From Maylandia zebra (Eukaryota; Chordata; Actinopteri; Cichliformes; Cichlidae), in the NCBI RefSeq assembly GCF_041146795.1, contig NC_135170.1, positions 20,702,033 to 20,766,032 of the forward strand: DNA of 64,000 bases, given 5' to 3'. The notes beneath the pieces were generated by a model. That model had not been told where the DNA came from. It searched no databases and worked only from the letters and a program-made list of their open reading frames with translations. A program made the translations under genes and the position numbers. Shown in pieces: positions 11,673-23,130 of the stretch (position 1 is the stretch's first letter; the number at the start of each line of letters is the position of its first letter).

Positions 11673-13365
11673 CTGTGTCTCGTGTGCTTAACTCACAAAA
11701 CTATGTATGCTGCAAAAATGTGCAGACTTCGGTAACTGAACAAGACACAAGTGATATGTTGGGCAATAGGAGAAACTGCATCAGTTAATGCAGTCACCTC
11801 TACAGTAATACAGAGTAAAATTAACTTTATCTAGCCAATCAAAATACTTTAAAGATACTGAAACCTTTAAAATGATTATTTGGAGCAGCAGATCCCGTAT
11901 TGTGTGCTATCATGAAATAAAACTAGTTTTCAGCTTCTGGTCAAAATGGTTTTGGAGCATTGTCCATCACTTGGATACTTTCACAGTATTGGGGTGACTT
12001 GTAGGAAGCAGGTGAAAGGGGGGAGGTATAATCAAGAAAAGGGAATGAAAATTAGAAATGGGATGATACGTGAGTCACTGAGGAGGATGAGATTTGGAAA
12101 TTTAAATACTTTCAAATCAGACTGAGACAAATGTTGGGTGGATTACCATAGGATATCAGCGTGAGAGAAAGGGAATATAGGTGATATGCCTAACTCACCT
12201 CCACATAATCCTATTCTATGGTAGTTGTTTTGTTATGCTTTTAGTTTGAAATTACTCTGATACACATCTGAAAATGTAAGTGTGATAGTACTGAAGGTTT
12301 GTGAGACAGTTATTATTGGGTAATCGTGACAAAATGCTGTCTATTATTTAGGGAGTTAAGTTAGAGCATATCACTTTTATTTATTTGTACATCTTTATGG
12401 CTTGCATGGTACTTGTGTCGTAACATATGTAAAATTACATACTTCACAAAAATGTTTCTCTCAGATACTGTTTTTCCTAATTTGTCTATTAATTACATAT
12501 CTGTTGGCCACCCCGTCCTGAGGCTGTTTCTATTTCTTCCTGTTAAAAGCAATTTTTACCTTACCAGTGTTGCCAAGTGCTTGCTAATGGGGGGTCACCC
12601 AGGGGCAGATCTAGAGAAATTTTGTGAGGGTGGCAAAATCAAAGCCTTTTTTTCCAAACACATATGCAGGTGGTTACAAATGGTTAAAATGAATCAAATG
12701 CAGTAAGTATACACATTTTTCATATAAATAGTCTATAACTTAATTGTTTTCTGTAGCCCACATAATTAAAAACTTCAGTTACAGAAAACATGTGATGTTA
12801 TGTACTGTATAGCCTGTATAATAAGTAAATATAGGCCAGTAAGTATAAAATCCAGAAAGCTACACAACATGGGGCAGCTCATTGACAAATAAAATTCTAA
12901 CTTAAGTTTCACACTGTTTTTTTTGTTAGAAAAAAATTAAAATTGTTACATGCTTAACAAAATGTCAGAAATCTGCACTTGCATGAACACAAATTTAAAC
13001 CTAATTTTTCATGATTTGTTGGATTAACCCTCTGAGGTCCAAAATATAACGAGCCATTTTTGACTCCTTTTGATTTTACATTTGTATTTCACCTTCAAAT
13101 TGTTTCTTTTTATTTTTCCCCCTTGCCTTGCTTGGTATCGGCCCGGCTATACGCTTAAATCAACCTTTTAGAAGTTGAGAAAGAAAATAATAGATTACCC
13201 ACAAACTGAATATGGACAAGATTTACTACAGCCGCTAAAAAAATCCACTGGAAAGGCAGAAAGGTTTCGCATCTTGTTCGCTCTTTCCCTGCAGCCTCAC
13301 ACAGCACTCGGCAGAGAATCCCCACTCATCCTCGTCCCAGCTAAACATCCAATCACTGTTAATTC
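11673..13365. other. Intergenic, no gene seen
   Basis: No coding exon is recognised. Around 12590-12660 the sequence GGGGCAGATCTAGAGAAATTT followed by GGGTGGCA resembles a common fish DNA-transposon remnant. The stretch at 13025 (TTAACCCTCTGAGGTCC) resembles a MITE end. Neither could be delimited. Confidence 0.4.
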
Positions 13366-13369
13366 AATT

Positions 13370-14015
13370 CAATTCAATTTTTTCAAGTCAATTTTATTTA
13401 TATAGCACCAAATCACAACAGTCGCCTCAAGGCGCTTTAGATTTAAGGTAGAATACAATAATAGATAAAGAGAAAAACCCAACAATCATATGACCCCCTA
13501 TGAGCAAGCACTTTGGCGACAGTGGGAAGGAAAAACTCCCTTTTAACAGGAAGAAACCTCCGGCAGAACCAGGCTCAGGGAGGGGCGGCCATCTGCTTCG
13601 ACCGGTTGGGGTGAGAGAAGGAAGACAGGATAAAAGACATGCTGTGGAAGAGAGACAGAGGTTAATAACAAATATGATTCAATGCAGAGAGGTCTGTTAA
13701 TACATAGAGAGTGAGAAAGGTGACTGGAAAGGAAAAACTCAATGCATCATGGGAATCCCCCGGCAGCCTACGTCTATTGCAGCATAACTAAGGGAGGATT
13801 CAGGGTCACCTGGTCCAGCCCTAACTATATGCTTTGGCAAAAAGGAAAGTTTTAAGCCTAATCTTAAAAGTAGAGATAGTGTCTGCCTCCCGAATCCAAA
13901 CTGGAAGCTGATTTCACAGAAAAGGGGCTTACAAATCATACAAGCTTCCAGGCCAAAAGCTCTTTCAGGAACAAGCCCAGAATAAACGGGACAAGGGGTC
14001 AATATCAGCCAGGAT
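13370..14015 (+). repeat. Abundant teleost interspersed repeat, copy 1
   Basis: This is a widespread fish repeat recognised by ATTTATATAGCACCAAATCA, CGCCTCAAGGCGCTTT and the block around GGAAGGAAAAACTCCCTTTT. A diverged, inverted copy lies at about 62715-63255, and the two share order and spacing. The superfamily is not certain, so I leave it unclassified. The apparent reading frames in it are not genes. Confidence 0.7.
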
Positions 14016-14402
14016 ATATCCAATTTTGTTATTTTAAAAGAAAAGAATAAAAGGTTTGTAATAAAACTGTGTAGTAAAATATCACAATAAAAGCCCACTA
14101 ACGAACAACAATGTACCTTTAATGGTGCAACCTGCCAGCAATGTAACAATTACCTGATAACTTGCTCACACCTGAAGAAAACAGGTGCCCGTTGTTTTAA
14201 AATACAAAATCCACCCCAGCTAAATACAACCCATAGAAACACTTATCACATGCACTAAGTGTTTCAATAAGAAAGTGATTGGTACCACTGCAATAAAGTA
14301 ATCTTAAATATATCACTTCACCATCAGCACCTATGTAAGGTCTAGTTTCTAAGAGCTCCACCTCAGGGACTACACTCAAATACAAAAATAAAAGTTTTAA
14401 AA

Positions 14403-15118
14403 TGCGCAGGGGAAGGGGCGGGGAGTGAGAAGAGAAACGCAGGAAAGGGGCGGGGAGTGGGAAGAGAAACGCTGGGGGCCTCTGGATGTCTGGAGTTTTG
14501 ATCTCCTCCATACCCGCTTCACACCCTGGAGGACGGGGCTGTGGCCCCCCCACACTCCCTAGCAGATCATTACATGGAGAAACTTTGGAATGCAAGCATG
14601 CTGATCCACACAGGTATGCACACATGGGTATTCACAGACGCGGACTAAAGCTTTCTTGGCTGCTACCTCAAAGCACACTGTGTGCTGTCTATCTTGCGTG
14701 CTGCACAATATCGTTTATTATTTAGTAAATATTGATATCTATGACTAGCTAGTTTATTGTGATGGTGCTTTGTTTTCTCTATTATTATGTTGCTCTTTGT
14801 TGTTTGCTGTCTCCTCTGTTTGTTTTTTTTTGTTTGTTTTTTTTTTTTTTTTTCTCCATACAGGTGACCCAGGAGTTCTTTTTTTTTTTTTTCTCTCTCT
14901 CTCTTCCCCCCCCTTCTCACCGTCTCTTCTCCCCTTTGGTTTTCTTTCTTTCTCTCCCCCTCTTTCTCTCATTCATTCCCCCTGTCCTATTTATTAAAAA
15001 AAAAAAAAAAATGACAAAGGATGAACTGAAGCTCTGCCATCACGTAATGTCGCATACTGCTGTTTCTGATGTCATTTAGAAAAAAAAAAAAAAAAAAAAA
15101 AAAAGCAAAGACATTATT

Positions 15119-15149
<31 letters not shown>

Positions 15150-15460
15150 CGCAGGAAAGGGGCGGGGAGTGGGAAGAGAAACACAGGGAAGGGGCAGGAA
15201 GTGGGAAGAGAAACGCAGGAAAGGGGCGGGGAGTGGGAAGAGAAAAGCAGGGGAAGGGGCAGGGAGTGGGAAGAGAAACGCAGGAAAGGGGCGGGGAGTG
15301 GGAAGAGAAACGCAGGAAAGGGGCGGGGAGTGGGAAGAGAAACGCAGGGAAGGGGCAGGAAGTGGGAAGAGAAACGCAGGAAAGGGGCGGGGAGTGGGAA
15401 GAGAAAAGCAGGGGATGGGAAATAGAGGGGCAGGGAAGGGGCGGAGAGTGGGAAGAGAGA
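14403..15460 (+). repeat. 32-bp G-rich minisatellite split by an insertion
   Basis: The unit combines AGGAAAGGGGCGGGG, AGTGGGAAGAG and AAACGC (32 bp). About two units lie at 14403-14472 and about ten at 15143-15460, with variants in which CGGGG is replaced by CAGGA. The ~670 bp between them is unrelated. Long Gly/Arg/Lys-rich open frames across the array are by-products of the repeat. Confidence 0.88.
14757..15142. other. Long pyrimidine and poly(A) tracts inside the minisatellite gap
   Basis: T and C/T-rich tracts at 14820-14990 are followed by A runs at 14996-15010, 15080-15103 and 15119-15143. The final A run directly abuts the resumed minisatellite. It looks like inserted or slipped low-complexity DNA. 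No gene is seen. Confidence 0.6.
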
Positions 15461-15852
15461 CGCAATTCATCTCATGTAAACAATAACGTGGCGCACAGCG
15501 TGACGTGAAAAAAGTCACATACCTTTGACGTTGCCTGACGAACTCTGTATTCCTCGTCCACACGTAAACGCAAAAAAGGAGTTTTAAAAAAATCTCAGTT
15601 TTCAGTGATTCCAAACGCCGTTTACGTGTGGACGAAACAGCTGCGATTTCAAAAGTAGGTGCGAACGTAGCGTAAAAGAGTTAGTAGTTTATTTTCTTAC
15701 TACCTGTAATTTATTGCAGATTACTTGTATTTGCTTAATTGTTTACTAAATGTTTGAGGTGTGAAATAAACCGCAATGGAGCAAAATATGGGTGTGTGTG
15801 GTTGCAGGATGTGTTTGAGTGTGCGCTTGCAAAAAAAGTTTGGGAACCACTG

Positions 15853-17447
15853 AGTTAGGGCAACAAAAGATGCCTGGGACAGTTCAGCCATAACTTAAAT
15901 CTTTTCCTGCTCATACATGCTTGGAACGATCTTGCCACTAAAGTGGGCGCGAATGGCAGGGCCCTAGAGTGCGACCAATTTGCTCGCAAATGCGACCAAA
16001 TTTTTCAGTGGTGCGACTAAAAAAAAAAAATTTGGTTCAGGTAACAAAACAAATAAAAAATCTCTGCAACTCTCCGTGTGGTGAACAACAGACACACATT
16101 TTGCCCCTATCGTGGACTAAACCAATCAGAGATAGTCAGGGGCGGGACCTCTCTGATTGGCCGTGGTCCAGTTGAAAGTGCAGGTGGAAGAGAGAGGTGA
16201 GTAGTTTGAATAAAGCGATATCGATTCATTAACGGATTCCACACAAAGACGTAAACACAGAGCGGACCCGACGCATCAGAATCAGCTTTGTCTTTCTCGG
16301 CTTTCTCACCCAACGGCCCATAGACGGATACACTGTCGGAGCTTAGCGATTCTGATGACACCACGATAAAAATTACACTTCATACACTCTCTGTGTGTAC
16401 TTCAAGAACAGTTTCCCATCTCAAAGCTGTTTTCTCCTTCATGTTTTTCTGTGTTTTATTCTCAGTTACTTTCACTCAAAGGCATCTGCTGTGATGTTCA
16501 CAATTCTGATGAAGTCTCATGTGTATCAGTACTGATAAATGATCAGAGTTATAATATTTCTGACTGTCTGAGGCTAAAGTGAATCAAATCAGGACTTTGA
16601 GAACCGGAATCGAATGGATTATAGAAATCAGTGATGATACCCAGCCCCAGTGAGCAGCCTACGCCCGACAGAAGTGGATGTAGCTGTGGGTAATAAGAAA
16701 AGATGAAAAGAACGATTGATAACTTTTTTGTTAAGGCCTGAACCGTCTGAAATGCACTGCCCAAGTGTCCCCTCTCCCCAATGCCTTTCAGCAACAGACA
16801 GCAGCAAACAGGTTGTCAGAGGAGGCCAAGATGATGATTAAGTTTAACATTTTCTACAATATTGACAAAGCACTTTAAGCACAAGTTTGTTAGTTAATAA
16901 TTTAGAAATGAATATTGTCTGTATGGACTTACCCCCCAAAGAAAGTGCACATGTAAAACTGCAGTGATAAGCGATGTGGTTGAAAAATTTGAGTGCGCCT
17001 AACTTTTGTGCCGGTACGCCTAAATTTTTTAAGTTAGGTGTACCGGTGCGCCCATGTCAAAAAGTTAGTCTAGAGCCCTGAATGGGATATCATAGCGTGG
17101 CTCAAGCACGTTCATCATAGTTTAAACCCCTTGTTTTGCACAACGGAATACGGCCTCCCGTCTGCAGCTAAACACACCAATAGCTTTTGTAATAGCTTTA
17201 GCCCGGTCGGATTGGGCAGCAAAGGGCTGCTTAAATTCCGCAAACTCCTCTGCTCCTCCACTTGGACCGCTAGCGCTGGCCATAACTATCGCTGGCCATA
17301 ACTATCGCTTGACAGACCCACCACGTGCACCATACACATACTTTTTTTTCTTCTTTTTCGAATCTTCGGATCACGTGTGCGCTGAACCGTGGAGTGGGAT
17401 CAGTTCGGATTACGAATAAACCGTGATCCAGTGCACCACTACTCTCT
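15853..17447 (-). mobile_element. Decayed hAT (ZBED1-like) transposon, interrupted
   Basis: Minus-strand frames on both sides of an inserted element read like one hAT transposase. From 17279 downward: MASASGPSGGAEEFAEFK, QSDRAKAITKAIGVF and MMNVLEPRYDIP. Below 15957: RAHFSGKIVPSMYEQEKI and VMAELSQASFVALTQ. This order matches the N-terminal part of ZBED1/hAT-Ac transposases. It has at least two frameshifts and a stop, so it is dead. A terminal-repeat-like TGGTGCACTGGATCACGG lies near 17430-17447. The catalytic C-terminal part is missing. Confidence 0.7.
15957..17090 (+). mobile_element. Non-autonomous hAT5-like element, copy 1
   Basis: The ends are CAGGGCCCTAGA... and ...TCTAGAGCCCTG, a 12-bp terminal inverted repeat with one mismatch, flanked by a perfect 5-bp duplication AATGG (15952-15956 and 17091-17095). 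Subterminal regions carry GCGACCAA/TTGGTCGC-type and GGTACGCCTAA/TTAGGTGTACC inverted motifs. It has no convincing transposase. It is inserted inside the ZBED1-like hAT remnant. A second, longer copy in opposite orientation lies at 61091-62696. The 5-bp duplication suggests the hAT5 group as defined in repeat databases. Confidence 0.8.
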
Positions 17448-17450
17448 TGC

Positions 17451-19047
17451 TCTCTGTCCTGCCAGGCCCTCTTATTGGCCTCTGTGACCTCCTTAGTGAT
17501 CAGGAGGGGGTGTAGTCTCCCCAGGACACAATAAAACATGCAATAAAATATAAGAACAAAACACTGTACATTATTAAAATATTGAAACTAAAAAAACACA
17601 TGCACATGCAACACATGCAAAATAAAAACACTTAGGTGAACTTGTCCATTTCACCCCGTGACATAAACAAAGAAATTGTCTGTGTGGTGGCTGACGGGAG
17701 TAAAAGTGACTCGTGAGATAATTAACCAAGAGTTTTTGAATTGCCTTTTTTATAACGTGGCCTACCCTTTTTAGTTTTGTCAATATTGTAAATACTGAAA
17801 AGTGTTATTGTAGGTGTTGGGTCTGCACTTCAGCAGGCCCGCTAGTTCAGACTTATTCCTGTGAACAAAGCAAGACAGCTCAACCAGTTTTACTCGCTAG
17901 CAAGGGGAGGATCTCAGAGCAGCACCTCTGCCTTCAGTCTCAGACCACTCCAAAAACCCAGCTTCCCCTGCAGCCTTTTATTCTGTGACACACAGTTTAT
18001 GCAAACACACATTATAAACCCCCCCCCCCCCCCCTATGGTGCATCATAAAACTAGGGCACTGAGTGTGTGTGTGTGTGTGTGTATGCATATGCAATCGTG
18101 TGTGCGTATATGCATGTGCACGTGAGTGAGTGTTGTGTGGATGTGGGTGTTTTTGTGTGACTTCCTGCTGATCACAAAGGGTCATCTCCCCTCACCCTTT
18201 ATATGGCACAGGTGCAAGCACAGGTGAGGACATAAAGGGCAAGAAGTAAAACATCCTCACTAAATAAGGACATCCAGAACCTTACATGCAATGTCTGCAG
18301 TTAAACACTATAACTAATTACCTCCCCCACCATTGAGCCCGGGGAGGAGGACAGAAACAGAAGAATGTCTTTGATCATACAGTTTAAGGCAAGGCTTACA
18401 AATTTAAGTACAATATTGGCAACATGTAACAATTTCAACCTAACAGTTGGGTTTGAATATATTTGATATAGGCCACCCAATTAAGGTAAATATTATGTTT
18501 TTAGTTGTTAGAAGAATCTGATGAGCGATATTTAATTTTTTGTTGTTTTGTTTTTCTGGTTTCCCCCTGAGGGATTGCCACCTTAACGTTGTCAGGGGCT
18601 TGCATCCCTCAGTGACTCTAAAAGCTAAACTAGCAGAAGCTTAGCCTTCAGGTGGGACACCCAAGTTGATCATGTCTTAGGATAGTGGCCTAACAAAGTG
18701 TAATCAGCTGAGACTGAAGAAGTCACTTGGATGAGAGACAAAACGTTTCTCCCACAAAACGCTACGTCCAGATGAACAGAATCAACTTTTGGAGATAGAG
18801 TTATGAACCTTTCACATGCCATGCTAGATTAGCAACATTTGTCTGCTCAAATATAAATATGCATAATAATAATTAAATTTTAAATAGACAAAAAAACCCA
18901 ACAATGTAACAATGAAATTAATATTTTACCTACATCCTCAACTTGTATAACACATCTATGTCCACATGACAATTATGACCCAAGAATGTGTTTATAGTTT
19001 AAGTATCCATGTGGACTGTCTTTTATAATAGATGATGAACTCTCCAC
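17451..19047. other. Repeat-rich spacer without gene
   Basis: There is a C run at about 18019-18034, a (TG)n tract near 18066-18084, and around 18560-18790 pieces of common fish repeats (GGGATTGCCACCTTAACGTT; GAAGTCACTTGGATGAGAGA). A tandem duplication of about 17 bp (GCTGGCCATAACTATC) sits just before, near 17275-17310. No exon is recognised. Confidence 0.5.
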
Positions 19048-20036
19048 CTAAACTAACTCAGTCAGTGCCTTGTGTCTCAGATATTTCTCCAAGCAGTAGA
19101 TAGCAATGGGATCTCTGTCTGCATCAAACTTATTTGCAAAAAGGTGATGCTGTTCAATCAACCACTGCAGGTCTCCAGCACCATACACACATACTGATTT
19201 GACATGGTGGCCTTTACATTCTGGGTATACTGCTTGCAGGGAACCCTCTGACCCCTCGTGCCACTGCCACTTGACCATCCGGGCAATTGCATTCATGTCC
19301 GTCATGTCGAATTTACGGTTGGGCCATGTTGAGCCAGGAACACCAGGTATTCGTTGTATTGTTGCCCACAGAAACTCATCAGGACTGTAGGTGTCTTTGG
19401 CCCACTCAATGAGGGCCTGTATTCGCTTGTCTTCGAACACACTGCGAACGTAACCTCGGTTGACCACAATATAGGCATTTCCTGATAGTATGGGCAGATT
19501 GAAGGGAGCTGGATCCTTTGTTTTTCCTATTGGCTGGGACAATTGAAAAGTTAATATGATGGTGAAGTTTTTTACAATAGCAAGGTGAATTGATTAATAG
19601 CTACATGATACAATGTAAAAAATCTCCAAATGAAGTACCTGGACTTTTCCATCAACTACTCGGTGAGCATTAGACACTCTTCCCTTCTTTCCTTGAGGCA
19701 TTTCCTCTGACTCAAAACTGTTACCTCCTTTTAGTGCACGCAAAGCTTGCACAATTTCCAAGTTAGTTTTTAGAGGGAAATCCTGACCACAGAGGTTGAT
19801 GAAGTATTTCCATGTTGTACTGGTATTATAGAGATCAGCCATGCAGTTAAGATCAGCCTGGACACGTGTCCAGCCAGTGTAGACCACATTCATAGCTTCG
19901 CTGACCATGAACACATTTGAGAAACAGGAAGTAATGGCTTTGATGGCAGCAAAGACTGAGGCCTGTGCTTTTTTGTCCACATGGACACAATAAATATTTT
20001 GACGTGCGTAAGTAGTAGTCGCTCAAAGTTCTGCAC
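19048..20036 (-). pseudogene. Partial core-2-type beta-1,6-GlcNAc transferase (gcnt family)
   Basis: GCNT enzymes are Golgi type II glycosyltransferases that branch O-glycans. Two exons are visible on the minus strand: 20036-19639 and 19533-19048 (stop 19050-19048), with acceptor/donor signals. The first reads VQNFERLL, then TYARQNIYCVHVDKKAQ...SRVQADLNCM-like, FINLCGQDFPLKTN and RVVDGKVQ. The second reads PILSGNAYIVVNRGYV, DTYSPDEFLWATIQRIPGVPGS, VKSVCVYGAGDLQWL and HHLFANKFD. Both match GCNT1/3. Between FERLL and TYARQN one base is missing relative to the family frame. The N-terminal membrane anchor and stem exons were not found: 80 bp upstream the sequence becomes (TA)n and satellite. I infer a truncated pseudogene, but a gene with upstream exons beyond the array cannot be excluded. 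Confidence 0.75.
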
Positions 20037-20120
20037 CTATGGATAAAAATAATTTAGTTTTCTTTGTGAAATGTTTTTGCTGGAACTGTACTGTACTAAT
20101 GACTTAATGGACAACAATGT

Positions 20121-20121
20121 T

Positions 20122-20179
<58 letters not shown>
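20121..20179. repeat. (TA)n microsatellite at the satellite's left edge
   Basis: About 29 uninterrupted TA units join directly to the first satellite monomer (TGCGTTGTTATGGG). Long TA tracts can extrude cruciforms. Confidence 0.95.
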
Positions 20180-20182
<3 letters not shown>

Positions 20183-22199
20183 TTGTTATGGGTTAACTGT
20201 CCGTTGTTATGGGTTACCGGTCCGTTGCCATGGGTTACCGGTCCGTTGCCATGGTAACCGGTCCGTTGCCATGGTAACCGGTCCGTTGCCATGGGTTACC
20301 TGACCGTTACCATGGGCTAACTGTCCGTTGCCATGCGTTAACTGTCCGTTGCCATGCGTTTACATGTGTTGTTATGGGTTAACTGTCCGTTGCCATGCGT
20401 TTACATGCGTTGTTATGGGTTAACTGTCCGTTGCCATGCGTTTACATGCGTTGTTATGGGTTAACTGTCCGTTGCCATGGGTTATATGACCGTTGCCATG
20501 GGTTAACTGTCCGTTGCCATGCGTTAACTGTCCGTTGCCATGCGTTTACATGCGTTGTTATGGGTTAACTGTCCTTTGCCATGGGTTACCAGTCCGTTGC
20601 CATGGTAACCGGTCCGTTGCCATGGGTTACCGGTCCGTTGCCATGGGTTACCGGTCCGTTGCCATGGTAACCGGTCCGTTGCCATGGTAACCGGTCCGTT
20701 GCCATGGGTTACCTGACCGTTGCCATGCGTTAACTGTCCGTTGCCATGCGTTTACATGCGTTGTTATGGGTTAACTGTCCGTTGCCATGCGTTTACATGC
20801 GTTGTTATGGGTTAACTGTCCGTTGCCATGGGTTACCGGTCCGTTGCCATGGTAACCGGTCCGTTGCCATGGGTTACCGGTCCGTTGCCATGGTAACCGG
20901 TCCGTTGCCATGGGTTACCTGACCGTTGCCATGGGTTAACTGTCCGTTGCCATGCGTTAACTGTCCGTTGCCATGGGTTATATGACCGTTGCCATGGGTT
21001 AACTGTCCGTTGCCATGCGTTAACTGTCCGTTGCCATGCGTTTACATGTGTTGTTATGGGTTAACTGTCCGTTGCCATGCGTTTACATGCGTTGTTATGG
21101 GTTAACTGTCCGTTGCCATGCGTTTACATGCGTTGTTATGGGTTAACTGTCCGTTGCCATGGGTTATATGACCGTTGCCATGGGTTAACTGTCCGTTGCC
21201 ATGCGTTAACTGTCCGTTGCCATGCGTTTACATGCGTTGTTATGGGTTAACTGTCCGTTGCCATGCGTTTACATGCGTTGTTATGGGTTAACTGTCCGTT
21301 GCCATGCGTTTACATGCGTTGTTATGGGTTAACTGTCCGTTGCCATGCGTTTACATGCGTTGTTATGGGTTAACTGTCCGTTGCCATGGGTTACCGGTCC
21401 GTTGCCATGGTAACCGGTCCGTTGCCATGGGTTACCGGTCCGTTGCCATGGTAACCGGTCCGTTGCCATGGGTTACCTGACCGTTGCCATGGGTTAACTG
21501 TCCGTTGCCATGCGTTTACATGTGTTGTTATGGGTTAACTGTCCGTTGCCATGCGTTTACATGCGTTGTTATGGGTTAACTGTCCGTTGCCATGCGTTTA
21601 CATGCGTTGTTATGGGTTAACTGTCCGTTGCCATGCGTTTACATGCGTTGTTATGGGTTAACTGTCCGTTGCCATGGGTTACCGGTCCGTTGCCATGGTA
21701 ACCGGTCCGTTGCCATGGGTTACCGGTCCGTTGCCATGGTAACCGGTCCGTTGCCATGGGTTACCTGACCGTTGCCATGGGTTAACTGTCCGTTGCCATG
21801 CGTTAACTGTCCGTTGCCATGCGTTTACATGCGTTGTTATGGGTTAACTGTCCGTTGCCATGCGTTTACATGCGTTGTTATGGGTTAACTGTCCGTTGCC
21901 ATGCGTTTACATGCGTTGTTATGGGTTAACTGTCCGTTGTTATGGGTTAACTGTCCGTTGCCATGGGTTACCGGTCCGTTGCCATGGTAACCGGTCCGTT
22001 GCCATGGGTTACCGGTCCGTTGCCATGCGTTAACTGTCCGTTGCCATGCGTTTACATGCGTTGTTATGGGTTAACTGTCCGTTGCCATGCGTTTACATGC
22101 GTTGTTATGGGTTAACTGTCCGTTGCCATGCGTTTACATGCGTTGTTATGGGTTAACTGTCCGTTGTTATGGGTTAACTGTCCGTTGCCATGGGTTACC

Positions 22200-23130
22200 G
22201 GTCCGTTGCCATGGGTTACCGGTCCGTTGCCATGGTAACGGTCCGTTGCCATGGGTTACCTGACCGTTACCATGGGTTAACTGTCCGTTGCCATGCGTTA
22301 ACTGTCCGTTGCCATGCGTTTACATGCGTTGTTATGGGTTAACTGTCCGTTGCCATGCGTTTACATGCGTTGTTATGGGTTAACTGTCCGTTGCCATGCG
22401 TTTACATGCGTTGTTATGGGTTAACTGTCCGTTGCCATGCGTTTACATGCGTTGTTATGGGTTAACTGTCCGTTGCCATGGGTTATATGACCGTTGCCAT
22501 GGGTTAACTGTCCGTTGCCATGCGTTAACTGTCCGTTGCCATGCGTTTACATGCGTTGTTATGGGTTAACTGTCCGTTGCCATGCGTTAACTGTCCGTTG
22601 CCATGCGTTTACATGCGTTGTTATGGGTTAACTGTCCGTTGCCATGCGTTTACATGCGTTGTTATGGGTTAACTGTCCGTTGTTATGGGTTAACTGTCCG
22701 TTGCCATGGGTTACCGGTCCGTTGCCATGGTAACCGGTCCGTTGCCATGGGTTACCGGTCCGTTGCCATGCGTTAACTGTCCGTTGCCATGCGTTTACAT
22801 GCGTTGTTATGGGTTAACTGTCCGTTGCCATGCGTTTACATGCGTTGTTATGGGTTAACTGTCCGTTGCCATGCGTTTACATGCGTTGTTATGGGTTAAC
22901 TGTCCGTTGTTATGGGTTAACTGTCCGTTGCCATGGGTTACCGGTCCGTTGCCATGGTAACCGGTCCGTTGCCATGGGTTACCGGTCCGTTGCCATGGTA
23001 ACGGTCCGTTGCCATGGGTTACCTGACCGTTGCCATGGGTTAACTGTCCGTTGCCATGCGTTAACTGTCCGTTGCCATGCGTTTACATGCGTTGTTATGG
23101 GTTAACTGTCCGTTGCCATGCGTTTACATG
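22200..23130. repeat. Satellite segment duplicated at about 32000-32930
   Basis: A one-base-deleted variant (CATGGTAACGGTCC) occurs at 22231 and 22994 (763 bp apart) and again at 32029 and 32792 (also 763 bp apart). Both pairs are offset by exactly 9798 bp. The left segment is therefore a close copy of the right one, with the 763-bp period kept. Confidence 0.85.

Noticed and set aside
14663-15614. Lys/Arg/Gly-rich and Phe/Ser/Pro-rich open frames on both strands
   Set aside because: They are produced by homopolymer tracts and the 32-bp minisatellite.
16107-16364. Possible protein-coding exon in the hAT5-like element
   Set aside because: The frame is short, not kept intact in the second copy as read by eye, and shows no transposase motif.
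17451-19047. LTR retroelement
   Set aside because: No matched long terminal repeats, primer site, or gag/pol frames were seen; only short repeat fragments.
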